From contig NZ_JALPNU010000012.1 of assembly GCF_030851345.1 (NCBI RefSeq), forward strand, positions 62,001 through 126,000: a DNA stretch of 64,000 nt, given 5' to 3'. Under the pieces are notes generated by a model. That model did no database searches. It was not told the origin of the DNA and saw only the letters and a list, made by a program, of their open reading frames with translations. The position numbers and the translations under genes are program-made. Positions 8,814 to 18,705 of this stretch are shown here, in pieces. Numbering within the stretch: the first letter of the stretch is position 1; every line of letters starts with the position of its first letter. This stretch comes from Marinifilum sp. D714 (GTDB lineage: Bacteria > Bacteroidota > Bacteroidia > Bacteroidales > Marinifilaceae).

Positions 8814-9812
8814 TTACGGCTGATAAGAAGAATTACGCAAAATCATTCCGTAGTCATTTTCCTTCATCAAATCACTTAAAGTATATTCCTTGTTCTTTTC
8901 CATAAACTTTTTTACAATTTGCAAACCAGTCCAAATTCCTGTTCTCGATGGAGATTCCTGCGGCATACCAGGTGTAAAAGGTCCATCGTTGATATACTTT
9001 ATAATGGTACGATATTCTGTAGTAAATAAGTGCTTCTGTTCTATAATATATCCCCAAATCAGATCCTCACTTTCTTTACACCAATCCAATTGCTCCTGTG
9101 TGTATTTCATGGCATCCGCTTCGGATTTTTCCGGCATCAATTGCATCAAAAAATATCTGATTTTTCCTTGATAGATCATATTACTAATTAGATCATCGGT
9201 TTTGGGTGTAAAAGGAAATTCAGTTAATCCGTAAGCCAGAATCACATCTTGAGAAACACGTTCGGGAATCATATTCTTTCTGGCATACATTGGAGTTGCC
9301 AGCAAAGAATAAAACTCACAATCTTCACCAAGATATTTATCCAAACTTATCCCTATTATATCTTCAGCTACCACCACCGACTGATTGAAACCTGAAATCT
9401 GCGTATAAACATCCGGTATATTTCTTTCCGGGAAATAGTATTTTAAATATTTGAACGCCTGTTCCAACTCCTTCTCATCTTTCGATAGATCCGGAAATAC
9501 TTCAGCAACCTTATGGGCTACAACATTCATTGTTGAATCTTCCAAAAATTTGTTCAGATATTCCATATAATTGGGATCATCAGGATTTCCCAAACCAATT
9601 ACCTTGTAACTAAACAGTGGAAGAAAATCGGAATATTTGGTTTTAAACTGAGCAAAATCCTGCGTTTCCTTCAATACAAACAAGTCTTTATCAAATCTTT
9701 TGATATTAAGATCTACAGAAATATGCGATACGTTTGGAGTATTTTTTGAATTACAAGAGAACAAAACAATCGCACACATTAATAGTGCAGAAACTCTTTG
9801 GATGTAGGTCAT
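8814..9812 (-). CDS. gldB: Gliding motility-associated lipoprotein GldB family
   Basis: About 332-residue lipoprotein. I chose the ATG at 9812 because it gives a lipoprotein signal (VLFSC, Cys about 20); an upstream in-frame ATG at 9881 would add 23 residues before the signal. The body has the GldB pattern: an 'IKRFDKDLF' opening, 'FSYKVIGLGNP', 'FPDLSKDEKELEQAFKYLKY', 'SLDKYLG' and a C-terminal 'GIWTGLQIVKKFMEKN' block, also related to DUF2268-type peptidase-like folds. GldB is needed for gliding in Flavobacterium but homologues occur in non-gliding Bacteroidota. The usual gldC neighbour is absent from this window. Confidence 0.82.
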   Translation of the reverse strand: MTYIQRVSALLMCAIVLFSCNSKNTPNVSHISVDLNIKRFDKDLFVLKETQDFAQFKTKYSDFLPLFSYKVIGLGNPDDPNYMEYLNKFLEDSTMNVVAHKVAEVFPDLSKDEKELEQAFKYLKYYFPERNIPDVYTQISGFNQSVVVAEDIIGISLDKYLGEDCEFYSLLATPMYARKNMIPERVSQDVILAYGLTEFPFTPKTDDLISNMIYQGKIRYFLMQLMPEKSEADAMKYTQEQLDWCKESEDLIWGYIIEQKHLFTTEYRTIIKYINDGPFTPGMPQESPSRTGIWTGLQIVKKFMEKNKEYTLSDLMKENDYGMILRNSSYQP

Positions 9813-10018
9813 ATGAATTATCAGGTTTATAGATTTTGCGAGTAATTTCTCAATAATGATTCTCAAAAATAAACAAAGCATAATTTAAAGAAAAAAAATT
9901 CTTCAGTTTTGAGCTATGGATATCTTAATTTACAATGGAATCATTCCCTTTTTATAACTAAATTTGCCATTGCCTCAATAAGGCATCCAAAAGTTTATTC
10001 GAGACAATACATATTAAC

Positions 10019-11668
10019 ATGAAAATAGCATTAGCCCAATTAAACTATCATATCGGTAATTTCGAAAGCAATACCGAGAAAATTATCTCTGCAATTGAAA
10101 AATCAAAAAAAGAAAATGTTGATTTGGTAGTATTTTCGGAGTTAGCCATCTGTGGATATCCACCTAAAGATTTATTAGAGAGAAAAGATTTTATTGAAAG
10201 AACACAAGATGCTCTGCAAAAAGTGGCTGAAGCATGTACAGACATTGCTGCCGTAGTGGGTGGTCCCTCAATCAATCCGCATATCAAAGGAAAGAATTTA
10301 TACAATTCAGCTTTCTTTATTTCCAATGGAAAAATTGAGAGCATTCACAACAAAACTCTGTTGCCAAACTACGATATATTTGATGAGTACAGATATTTCG
10401 AGCCAAATACAGAATTCTCCTTGGTAGAATACAAAGGAAAAAAAATTGCAATTACGGTATGTGAAGATTTGTGGGAAAAACAGCCTACCGATAATAATTT
10501 TGCCAAATCGGAGCTTTACACCATTTCGCCTATGGAGGAACTGAACAAGCTGAACCCTGATTTTGTGGTAAACATTGCAGCTTCGCCATTTTCATACAAC
10601 CAACAAGATTTAAGAACCAACATTCTAAAATCGAATATCGAACGATACAATTTGCCTATCATCTATGTGAACCAAATTGGTGCTCACACCGAATTAATTT
10701 TCGATGGTGATTCAATGGCTCTGAACTCGAAAGGTGAGGTGGCTTGCAGACTAAAATATTTCGAAGAAGATTACCAGGTTGTGGATATGAACGAGATCGA
10801 AAACAAAGCAATTGAAAGTGCTGAAGTCGACTATATCGAAAAAATTCATGATGCATTGGTGCTTGGCCTGAAAGATTACTTTGGTAAAATGGGCTTTAAG
10901 CAGGCAACTTTGGGTCTTTCTGGTGGTATCGATTCTGCAGTAACCGTAGTACTTGCCGAAAGAGCTTTAGGAAAAGAAAATGTTCGCGTTTTGTTGATGC
11001 CTTCTGAGTTTTCTTCGGATCATTCGATTAAAGATGCAGTTGATTTGGCGGAAAATTTAGGTATTCAATACGAAATTGTAAACATTCAGGAAATTTTCTC
11101 AGAATTTCAGAAAGCGCTTAAACCTAGCTTTGGCGACTTGCCATTTAATGTTGCCGAAGAAAACATACAAGCCAGAATCCGCGGTACTTTGGTAATGGGC
11201 TTATCCAATAAGTTTGGCCACATTTTATTAAATACATCAAATAAAAGTGAAGCGGCTGTAGGGTATGGAACCTTATATGGAGATATGAATGGCGGCTTGT
11301 CGGTTTTGGGCGATGTGTACAAAACAGATGTATTTAAAATGGCTTGGTTCATGAACAAGGACAAGGAAATTATTCCAGAAAATACAATTGTAAAACCACC
11401 ATCAGCAGAATTGCGTCCTGATCAGAAAGATTCTGATTCATTGCCAGATTACGATGTTTTGGATGGCATTTTATACCGATATATAGAAAAAAATATGTCT
11501 TCGAAAGAAATAATTGCAGATGGATTTGAAAAACAAACAGTTGAAAAAGCAATTCGTTTGGTAAACATGAATGAATATAAACGTTTTCAAACGCCACCTA
11601 TATTGCGTGTTTCATCTAAAGCTTTCGGCTTTGGTCGTAAAATTCCATTGGTAGCAAAGCACAATTAA
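10019..11668 (+). CDS. nadE: Glutamine-dependent NAD+ synthetase
   Basis: 549-residue last enzyme of NAD biosynthesis (deamido-NAD + Gln + ATP). The N-terminal nitrilase-type glutaminase domain (about 1-250) has Glu at about 41 (VFSELAICGYPPKD), Lys in HNKTLLPNYD and Cys near 148 (VCEDLW). The C-terminal synthetase domain carries the PP-loop LGLSGGIDSAV near residue 298 and the Lys-rich 'LLNTSNKSEAAVGYGT' region. Length agrees with bacterial two-domain enzymes. Divergent from gldB; followed by the Crp-type regulator on the same strand after 155 nt. Confidence 0.96.
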   Translation: MKIALAQLNYHIGNFESNTEKIISAIEKSKKENVDLVVFSELAICGYPPKDLLERKDFIERTQDALQKVAEACTDIAAVVGGPSINPHIKGKNLYNSAFFISNGKIESIHNKTLLPNYDIFDEYRYFEPNTEFSLVEYKGKKIAITVCEDLWEKQPTDNNFAKSELYTISPMEELNKLNPDFVVNIAASPFSYNQQDLRTNILKSNIERYNLPIIYVNQIGAHTELIFDGDSMALNSKGEVACRLKYFEEDYQVVDMNEIENKAIESAEVDYIEKIHDALVLGLKDYFGKMGFKQATLGLSGGIDSAVTVVLAERALGKENVRVLLMPSEFSSDHSIKDAVDLAENLGIQYEIVNIQEIFSEFQKALKPSFGDLPFNVAEENIQARIRGTLVMGLSNKFGHILLNTSNKSEAAVGYGTLYGDMNGGLSVLGDVYKTDVFKMAWFMNKDKEIIPENTIVKPPSAELRPDQKDSDSLPDYDVLDGILYRYIEKNMSSKEIIADGFEKQTVEKAIRLVNMNEYKRFQTPPILRVSSKAFGFGRKIPLVAKHN

Positions 11669-11823
11669 ATGGGTAGAAACACCTACAAAAACGCATGCTG
11701 TCGAACATCGTCTAAATAACGATATTTTTCTCTATTCGTTTTTCCATTTAAATTCATTTATATACATTTGAACTGTTTTACAACATGCAAGTATATTTTT
11801 TATAACCATATCCGATTATTGTA

Positions 11824-12540
11824 ATGATTGAGAATGAAAGAAAGTCAAGAGAGACGATTTGTGGAGAAGTAATCAATAACCCCAACTCTGTATTTAATGT
11901 TCTTACTCCGTCCGAGAAAGAAGAACTAAAGTCCAATATGACTTGCTCTTTTTTCAAAAAAGGAGAATACATTTACAAAGAAGGAGAAAGACCTATTGGG
12001 TTAATTTGTTTATCGGAAGGGAAAGTTAAAATTTTCAAAGAAGGTGTTGGCGGACGTGAACAAATCGTTCGTATGGCTAAACCAATTGGCTTTATTGGAT
12101 ACCGTGCTTTATTTGCCGAAGAAAACAACATTGCATCGGCAGTTGCCATCGAGGATTCGATTACCTGCACAGTTAGCTACGACTTAATTCTAAAACTACT
12201 TCGTTCGAATGCTGAATTGGCTTTATGTATTATTCGTTCGTTGTCAACCGAGCTTGGATTCTCGAACAACAGAACCATTACTCTTACCCAAAAGCACATT
12301 CGCGGTAGATTGGCTGAATCGTTATTGTTCCTTCGTGACACATATGGATTTGAAGAAGACGAAGCAACCATTAAGGTTTACTTATCGAGAGAAGATATTG
12401 CAAACCTATCGAACATGACAACTTCGAATGCAATTCGTACATTATCGACATTTGCCAGCGAAGGCGTTATTGCTATTGACGGAAGAAAAATTAAAATACT
12501 AGACAAGGTTCGCCTTGATAGAATCAGTAAATTAGGTTAA
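11824..12540 (+). CDS. Crp/Fnr-family transcriptional regulator
   Basis: 238-residue regulator with an N-terminal cyclic-nucleotide-binding-type jelly roll (about 35-145, 'GEYIYKEGERPIGLICLSEGKVKIF') and a C-terminal winged helix. The recognition helix region is 'YLSREDIANLSNMTTSNAIR'. No Cys cluster for an Fe-S centre is seen in the N-terminal region, so it is not an Fnr-type oxygen sensor by this criterion. The effector and targets are unknown. Monocistronic, with a terminator directly after it. Confidence 0.88.
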   Translation: MIENERKSRETICGEVINNPNSVFNVLTPSEKEELKSNMTCSFFKKGEYIYKEGERPIGLICLSEGKVKIFKEGVGGREQIVRMAKPIGFIGYRALFAEENNIASAVAIEDSITCTVSYDLILKLLRSNAELALCIIRSLSTELGFSNNRTITLTQKHIRGRLAESLLFLRDTYGFEEDEATIKVYLSREDIANLSNMTTSNAIRTLSTFASEGVIAIDGRKIKILDKVRLDRISKLG

Positions 12541-12560
12541 CATTTAAAAACAATATTGGG

Positions 12561-12588
12561 GAGGCGTTGGAAACAGCGCCTCTTTTTT
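12561..12588 (+). terminator. Rho-independent terminator after the Crp/Fnr gene
   Basis: GAGGCG/CGCCTC stem, extended by weaker pairs, followed by T7 on the plus strand. It abuts the stop codon of the convergent murF-alr gene at 12588. Confidence 0.85.
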
Positions 12589-15059
12589 TATTCCTGCAAA
12601 TAAATGCGTTTCACACGGCGCGAAACGGTGGTGAGTATTTCGTAAGGAATGGTATCGAGCTGCTCGGCCATTTGGCTCACGAGATACTCGTTGCCAAAAA
12701 TGATAACCGCATCGCCTTCCTTGGCTTCCACATCGCTAAGGTCTATCATGCTCATGTCCATGCACACATTACCAACTACAGGGCAAAGCTTGCCGTTTAC
12801 TAGCACCTTACCAAGGCCATTGCTTAACTTGCGGCTGAAACCATCGGCATATCCAATTGGAATAACGCCTATGCGGGCATCTTTTTCGAGCACGCCTTTA
12901 CGCCCGTAACCAATGGTATTTTCTTTTGATACGGTTTTAATTTGCGAGATGGTGGTTTTAAGGGTGCTAACATTCATTAGCTTATCCTGATGGACTGCAC
13001 TTACGCCATACAAACCAATACCCAGACGCACCATTTCGAATTGCGCATCGGCAAAACGTTCAATTCCCGCCGAGTTTAACACATGGCGATCGATGGCATA
13101 AGTAAAATGCTGGCGAATCTTATCACTCCATTGCTTGAACAATTGTATTTGATGACGGGTGTAATCGTCGTGTTGCTCCTCGTCGGCACCAGCCAAATGC
13201 GAAAATACCGATCGGATATAGAAATGATCGTTGTTCTGGATTTGGGCAATTAAATCGTCGAGCTCCGACTCCATAAAACCCATGCGATGCATTCCGGTAT
13301 CAAGCTTTATGTGAATGGGATAGTTTTTCACCACATTTTTGCGCAAAGCCTTCTGGAATTCGTGCAATATTTTCAGGTTATAGATTTCGGGTTCCAGATT
13401 GTACTCAATCATGGTTTCGAAACTGTGCGGCTCGGGATTCATCACAATAATTGGAATGTTGATTCCTGCATTACGGAGCTCCACGCCCTCGTCAGCAATG
13501 GCCACTGCAAGGTAATCGACCCTATGGTACTGCAAAAGGTTGGCTATTTCTACCGATCCACTTCCGTAGGAGAATGCCTTTACCATTACGGTAAGCTTGG
13601 TTTGAGGTTTAAGCAGCGATCTGAAATAATTCAGGTTGTGCACCATGGCATTTAAATCGACCTCGAGAACCGTTCTGTGTGCCTTAAATTGCAAGGCTTT
13701 TGATATTCGTTCGAAGTGAAAATCCCTGGCTCCTTTTATCAGGATTACCTCATCGTGGAACTTGCTTCGATTAAATTGCGATAGAAACAAATCGGTATCC
13801 TTGTAGAATACGGCATTATCGCCAAACAAATCAGCTTGCAAGGATATGCGCTCACCAATGCCAATGATGCGATCGATTTTTTGCTTGGCAACCAACTTGG
13901 CCACCGCCCTGTACAATCGCTTATCGGTGTATCCCGATTGGTAGATATCCGACAGAATGATACATTTTTTCTTATCGGTTTGCTGTTGATTCATTAAATC
14001 AATAGCTATCTCGAGTGATCCCAAATCGGAATTATAGTAGTCGTTGATTAAAGTACAATTGCCAAAGCCTTCCTTTATTTCCAGTCGCATGGCAACTGGT
14101 TCAAGCTTTAACATTTCCTGTTTCAACTCCCATTCGTCGATGCCCAGTACCAATGCCGTAACATAGGTAGTAATGGCATTGTCTACAGATGCACGATCAG
14201 TAAAAGGAACTACAAACTCATTTGTGTTTTTTCTAACCTGAATGGTGATATGGGTTCGGTCGCCTTTTTGTTGTTCCTTTATGATTCGACAATAGGCATG
14301 TTTATTTCTGGCCCAGGTATATTGCTTCTGATTAGGTTCCAGATTTACAACAAAGGAATTCACCACCAAAGCATCATCTGAACAGTACACCACTTTTTTG
14401 CAAGTTCTAAACAGCTTTAACTTTTCGGATAGTAAATGCTGTTTGTCCTCAAAATTTTCTCGATGAGCCTGCCCAAGGTGTGTAAATACCCCGATGCTTG
14501 GTTGTATAATTTCCACCAGTTTGTCCATTTCTTCGGGTTGAGAAATTCCAGCTTCAAAGATTCCCAAATTCGAATTGGAATTCAGATTCCAAACCGATAA
14601 TGGCACTCCAACCTGGGAGTTGTAGCTTTTTGGGCTGCGAACCACCTTGTGAGTATTCTGCAAAACCTGATTCAACCACTCCTTAACAATGGTTTTTCCA
14701 TTGCTTCCGGTTATACCGATAACGGGAGAATTAAAATGCTCGCGATGCCTGGCTGCAAGTGTCTGAAGAGCTTTTAATGTATCCTCAACAAGAACAAAAG
14801 AGGCCTTTGTGTACTTGCTTAAGTCTAATTCATTGTTACTGATTACAAAAGCCCGAACTCCTTTCTGGTACAAATCCGAGATGTACTTATGACCATCGTG
14901 GCGGTCGCCTACAATGGCAAAAAATACAGTTTCTTCAGGAAGATATAAAGATCTGCTGTCAATTGATATGGATTGAATTTCAAAATCGGCATTACCAATT
15001 ATTTTCCCACCAGTAATTTGGGCTATCAATCCTACGGAATACAATTGCTCAGATCTCAT
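12588..15059 (-). CDS. Bifunctional UDP-MurNAc-tripeptide:D-Ala-D-Ala ligase / alanine racemase (MurF-Alr fusion)
   Basis: 823-residue fusion. The N-terminal MurF part (about 1-455) adds D-Ala-D-Ala to the peptidoglycan precursor; its ATP loop GITGSNGKT is near residue 115. The C-terminal part (from about 461) is a PLP-dependent alanine racemase that supplies D-Ala: VLEVDLNAMVHN opening, PLP-Lys in MVKAFSYGSG near 490, and a catalytic Tyr region 'TIGYGRKG'. Here VKAFSYG replaces the more usual VKANAYG. This fusion is known from Bacteroidota. By eye the Alr half is noticeably richer in G+C than its neighbours. Thymidine kinase lies 41 nt upstream. It acts in the same pathway as Ddl at 50 kb. 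Confidence 0.95.
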   Translation of the reverse strand: MRSEQLYSVGLIAQITGGKIIGNADFEIQSISIDSRSLYLPEETVFFAIVGDRHDGHKYISDLYQKGVRAFVISNNELDLSKYTKASFVLVEDTLKALQTLAARHREHFNSPVIGITGSNGKTIVKEWLNQVLQNTHKVVRSPKSYNSQVGVPLSVWNLNSNSNLGIFEAGISQPEEMDKLVEIIQPSIGVFTHLGQAHRENFEDKQHLLSEKLKLFRTCKKVVYCSDDALVVNSFVVNLEPNQKQYTWARNKHAYCRIIKEQQKGDRTHITIQVRKNTNEFVVPFTDRASVDNAITTYVTALVLGIDEWELKQEMLKLEPVAMRLEIKEGFGNCTLINDYYNSDLGSLEIAIDLMNQQQTDKKKCIILSDIYQSGYTDKRLYRAVAKLVAKQKIDRIIGIGERISLQADLFGDNAVFYKDTDLFLSQFNRSKFHDEVILIKGARDFHFERISKALQFKAHRTVLEVDLNAMVHNLNYFRSLLKPQTKLTVMVKAFSYGSGSVEIANLLQYHRVDYLAVAIADEGVELRNAGINIPIIVMNPEPHSFETMIEYNLEPEIYNLKILHEFQKALRKNVVKNYPIHIKLDTGMHRMGFMESELDDLIAQIQNNDHFYIRSVFSHLAGADEEQHDDYTRHQIQLFKQWSDKIRQHFTYAIDRHVLNSAGIERFADAQFEMVRLGIGLYGVSAVHQDKLMNVSTLKTTISQIKTVSKENTIGYGRKGVLEKDARIGVIPIGYADGFSRKLSNGLGKVLVNGKLCPVVGNVCMDMSMIDLSDVEAKEGDAVIIFGNEYLVSQMAEQLDTIPYEILTTVSRRVKRIYLQE

Positions 15060-15100
15060 ATAAGAAAGCGTTGAATAAGTGTCTTAGTTTTGTAAAAATT

Positions 15101-15691
15101 CTATTTTGTTTCTGAATGATTAATGGCTTTGGTGTAGCACTCACGACAAAGAGGTTCGTACTCGTCCTTCTCACCCAGTAAAACCAATTTTTCGGCTTCT
15201 GATAATCTGTGAGAGTAATTGGCCAAATTTCCACAACGCATACAAATTGCATGTACTTTGGTTACATATTCGGCACGAGCCATTAAACTTGGTATTGGGC
15301 CAAATGGTTTTCCTTGAAAATCCATATCCAAACCAGCAACAATCACTCTTACACCTTGGTTTGCCAATTCGTTGCAAACATCCGACAATCCTTCATCAAA
15401 AAATTGTGCTTCATCAATTCCAACAACATCAACATTGCTGGCCAATAGTAAAATATTAGCAGAGGTTTCTACCGGAGTTGATCGAATAGAGTTTGAGTTA
15501 TGCGATACCACCTCATCTTCGGAATAGCGAACATCGATATGAGGTTTAAATATTTCTACGTTCTGTTGCGCAATCTTAGCACGATTCAAGCGACGGATTA
15601 ATTCTTCTGTCTTACCAGAAAACATCGAACCTACAATCACCTCAATCCATCCCTGTCGACCAGCTCTGCTTATATCATTTTCAAGAAACAT
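15101..15691 (-). CDS. tdk: Thymidine kinase
   Basis: 196-residue type II thymidine kinase that phosphorylates thymidine to dTMP in salvage. P-loop GSMFSGKT is at 21-28, the Asp-Glu of 'GIDEAQFF' serves Mg/nucleotide binding, and a zinc-binding lasso domain shows CMRC and CREC. Length is normal. It precedes murF-alr on the same strand with a 41-nt gap, so cotranscription is likely. Confidence 0.95.
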   Translation of the reverse strand: MFLENDISRAGRQGWIEVIVGSMFSGKTEELIRRLNRAKIAQQNVEIFKPHIDVRYSEDEVVSHNSNSIRSTPVETSANILLLASNVDVVGIDEAQFFDEGLSDVCNELANQGVRVIVAGLDMDFQGKPFGPIPSLMARAEYVTKVHAICMRCGNLANYSHRLSEAEKLVLLGEKDEYEPLCRECYTKAINHSETK

Positions 15692-15937
15692 CTATTATAG
15701 TTTAGGTAGTTTTGCGCCACTTATTATTGAATTCCAATCCAATTGGAAAGTATTCAATGCGTAAATGACATTGTAATGTGATTATTTAAAAATTCAAATG
15801 GTTGTTACATCGATATACAAAAATAGGAAAAGAATCTTAGCAGAGAGGAAACAATCAAATCAAAAAAAATCTCGTTTCTTTGTATAGATTTAATTTAAAT
15901 CAGAAATTGGCTTATTAACTACTTTAATTCATTAACA

Positions 15938-16588
15938 ATGGATCATAAATTACTAATTCAGCTGCTCCATAATAAAACAGAGGAAATTCAAAACCTTTTG
16001 GATCATTTCAAGAACAATCCTGATGATTTGAATAAAGGTTTGAATCTTTTGTCGGATCGAATTGAAAGCCTTTCAAAAGAATTTGAATTCATGAAGGATG
16101 GTTTTTCTAAAGTAAATTCTTCAATTCCCAAAGAAGAAAAAGTAGAATTGCCAAGTACTGAAAATAATATATCCGAAATGATTCATCACGAAGTAAAACA
16201 GGAAAAAATTACCGAAGTAATTAAGGAAACTGTAGAAATAAAAGCCGAAGCCGTGGTAACTGCCTCCGAAAATCCGGCAAATGAAAAAATTGATACTGAA
16301 GAAATATTAAACGACCAACTGCAAAATAGATCGACAAAGGTAATTGGTGAAAAATTAATCAATAACAAGCTTAGCGATATTCAAACTGCAATTGGTATTA
16401 ACGATCGTTTTTTATTTATTCGCGAACTGTTTGAAAACAACGCGGAAGCATACAATTCCAGTATCAAATTCATTAACGAAACAAGCAATATTAGTGTTAT
16501 TGAGGAACACTTTAAACACAACACCAATTGGGATTTCGAAAATCCTACGGTAATTCAGTTTATGGAACTTACTAAAAGAAAATTCTAA
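15938..16588 (+). CDS. Conserved-type hypothetical protein upstream of rsmI
   Basis: 216 residues, not recognised with confidence. The N-terminal ~60 residues and a Glu/Lys-rich middle (about 65-125) look helical and low-complexity. The C-terminal ~75 residues form a compact block opening with 'LSDIQTAIGINDRFLFIREL' that looks like the conserved part. No signal peptide or membrane segment. The stop is 3 nt before the rsmI start, so the two are one operon; a role connected with ribosomes is possible only by association. Confidence 0.7.
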   Translation: MDHKLLIQLLHNKTEEIQNLLDHFKNNPDDLNKGLNLLSDRIESLSKEFEFMKDGFSKVNSSIPKEEKVELPSTENNISEMIHHEVKQEKITEVIKETVEIKAEAVVTASENPANEKIDTEEILNDQLQNRSTKVIGEKLINNKLSDIQTAIGINDRFLFIRELFENNAEAYNSSIKFINETSNISVIEEHFKHNTNWDFENPTVIQFMELTKRKF

Positions 16589-16591
16589 GAA

Positions 16592-17305
16592 ATGTCAAAA
16601 TTATATTTAATCCCTACTCCAATCGGAAATTTGGAGGATATGACCATACGATCCATTAATACTTTAAAAAGTGTCGATTTAATTTTGGCAGAAGATACCA
16701 GAACGTCTGGGTTTCTTTTAAAACACTACGAAATTAGCAAGCCTCTTTTGTCTCATCATAAGTTTAACGAACACAAAACTTCCGAAAATATTGCCAATAG
16801 AATTTTGGCTGGCGAATCGATTGCCCTGATATCTGATGCAGGCACACCCGCAATATCGGATCCTGGTTATTTCCTGGTTAAACATTGCGTTGAGCAAGGA
16901 ATTGAAGTGGAATGTTTACCTGGTGCAACAGCTTTTGTTCCTGCTTTGGTAAACTCTGGATTGCCTAATGACAGGTTTTGCTTTGAAGGATTTCTTCCTC
17001 AAAAGAAGGGAAGACAAGGAAAGCTAAATGAATTGGCGGAAGAAAGCAGAACCATGATTTTTTATGAGTCGCCTCATCGATTGGTAAAAACCCTGCAGCA
17101 ATTTGCCGAAGTATTTGGCGAGGAAAGAAAAGCTTCTGTTTCGAGAGAGTTGACCAAACTACATGAAGAGAATGCAAGAGGCACACTTGCTGAATTGATT
17201 GCTCATTTTAACTCAAAAACCGTTAAAGGTGAAATTGTAATTGTTGTGGAAGGAAAAACAGCAGTAAAGAAAAAGAAAGAGTATATTAAGAAAGACCGAA
17301 TGTAG
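16592..17305 (+). CDS. rsmI: 16S rRNA (cytidine1402-2'-O)-methyltransferase RsmI
   Basis: 237-residue SAM-dependent methyltransferase of the tetrapyrrole-methylase fold, which 2'-O-methylates C1402 in the decoding centre. Seen: TPIGNLEDMTIRSI at the N-terminus, AEDTRTSGFLLKHY, 'SDAGTPAISDPG' and 'FYESPHRL'. The usual C-terminal extension of some orthologues is short here, ending in a Lys-rich tail. Second gene of a two-gene operon. Confidence 0.95.
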   Translation: MSKLYLIPTPIGNLEDMTIRSINTLKSVDLILAEDTRTSGFLLKHYEISKPLLSHHKFNEHKTSENIANRILAGESIALISDAGTPAISDPGYFLVKHCVEQGIEVECLPGATAFVPALVNSGLPNDRFCFEGFLPQKKGRQGKLNELAEESRTMIFYESPHRLVKTLQQFAEVFGEERKASVSRELTKLHEENARGTLAELIAHFNSKTVKGEIVIVVEGKTAVKKKKEYIKKDRM

Positions 17306-17430
17306 TGAATTAATAATATCCATTTAATTCAAGCATTTAAGTTATCAAGCTAAAAAATGACAAACATCTAAATTGGGTTTACAATTTTATCCCAATTATT
17401 CATTGATCATTATTAATTACCAATTGAATT

Positions 17431-18495
17431 TTAGTCTTCGTGCGAAAACTTCGGACATGAAATGGCCTTATCGCCAAGTTTCTTCACTTTTTGGCGACGT
17501 TTTAGTTTGCGAATTTCTCTTGGATTTGAATAGTTGTAGTTGTAGGTTAAGGACACTTCTAAACCTCCTCTACTGGATGATGCTACCTGCAAATCCGATA
17601 CATTGATGTCATAGGTTAGCATGATTTTTAATCGTTTTCTCTCATAACCAAATGCTGGAATTATATCCTGGGTAAATCGATACCACATTCCATAGTGAAA
17701 AATTGTACCCTTGTTACCGAAAAGAGTCATGAAGTTTGCACCGGCAATCCACTCATTGGCATTTTTTTCGGTAGTATACATGATTTCAGGCTTGAAATAC
17801 ATTCTTGGACTAATCCTACTTTCGGCACCTGCATGCCATGCAAATCGTCTTTTAAGATTATTGGTACTGTAGTTGATATCCTGACTTTCGTATCGATAAA
17901 ATGATTCCTTTGGTTCGTTGATATGACTTACAGAGGTTCCCATAAAATATTTCGTCTTGCCTCTAAAATAAGTCATCTGCATCCCCAATGAAAAATCCAT
18001 ATAGAATAGTGATTGGGAAATAAAGTCCTCTCCATTCTCTCCGCCTTCCAATTGTTCTCCAAATGTTAATTTACTCAGATCTACCGATTTATTAATCATT
18101 TCAATCCCTGCTCCTGCGTGTATGAACAGCGTATTCCCAGCATTTAAGCTCTTGTTAAGCGAAGATGCAAACATTACCTGGGTGGTTTTCAATCCCCCAT
18201 CACCGGCTTTATCATTAAAGATCATACCACCAACCCCAATCCAAGATGAACTTAACAATTGGGTTGACAATTTACCATCAACAAAAACAGCTTGAGAAAC
18301 AAAAGGAATGGTAACACTATTCCACTGATTACGATAATTCATTCCTCCTCGAAGGTTATAATCAGAATTACCTGTAAGAGCCGGATTTAACAATAATGGA
18401 ATGGAATAGAACTGAGAAGAGTGTACACGTTGGGCTGAGAGCTTAAAAACCCCCAAAATTATAATCAATAAGAAAATAAGAATACTCTTTCTCAT
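17431..18495 (-). CDS. Type IX secretion-associated outer-membrane protein, PorP/SprF family
   Basis: About 354 residues: signal peptide (to LSAQ), then the PorP/SprF signature region 'HSSQFYSIPLLLNPALTGN' and beta-barrel-like alternation to the C-terminus. I chose the ATG at 18495; a GTG two codons upstream (18501) is possible. SprF-type proteins are dedicated partners needed for secretion or surface attachment of one large T9SS cargo (SprB in Flavobacterium). Here it follows the CHU_C-bearing gene by about 210 nt on the same strand, the classical pairing. It is the most likely exporter or anchor partner of the 18706-28697 gene set. Confidence 0.88.
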   Translation of the reverse strand: MRKSILIFLLIIILGVFKLSAQRVHSSQFYSIPLLLNPALTGNSDYNLRGGMNYRNQWNSVTIPFVSQAVFVDGKLSTQLLSSSWIGVGGMIFNDKAGDGGLKTTQVMFASSLNKSLNAGNTLFIHAGAGIEMINKSVDLSKLTFGEQLEGGENGEDFISQSLFYMDFSLGMQMTYFRGKTKYFMGTSVSHINEPKESFYRYESQDINYSTNNLKRRFAWHAGAESRISPRMYFKPEIMYTTEKNANEWIAGANFMTLFGNKGTIFHYGMWYRFTQDIIPAFGYERKRLKIMLTYDINVSDLQVASSSRGGLEVSLTYNYNYSNPREIRKLKRRQKVKKLGDKAISCPKFSHED

Positions 18496-18705
18496 AAACA
18501 CTCATTTGGGTTTGCCATTTACCCCTAAAAATCATAATTACATTGGCATAAAACCCTCAAAACAACAAACATGAAAATGGGTAATATTTCCGAATTATCC
18601 AGATATAGCAATATCCAATTTTACAAAATATCTCTCCACTTTGGCGTTTTAAATATAACTAATCAATTTGAGAAACTATCACCAATAAAAATCGATTAGT
18701 CAAAT

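Noticed and set aside
12588-15059. murF-alr fusion as a novel gene fusion
   Set aside because: It is an established arrangement in Bacteroidota, so it is described as a feature only.
17371-17397. AATTGGG/CCCAATT hairpin between rsmI and the PorP/SprF gene as a terminator
   Set aside because: Only 7 bp with a 13-nt loop and no T tract on either side.
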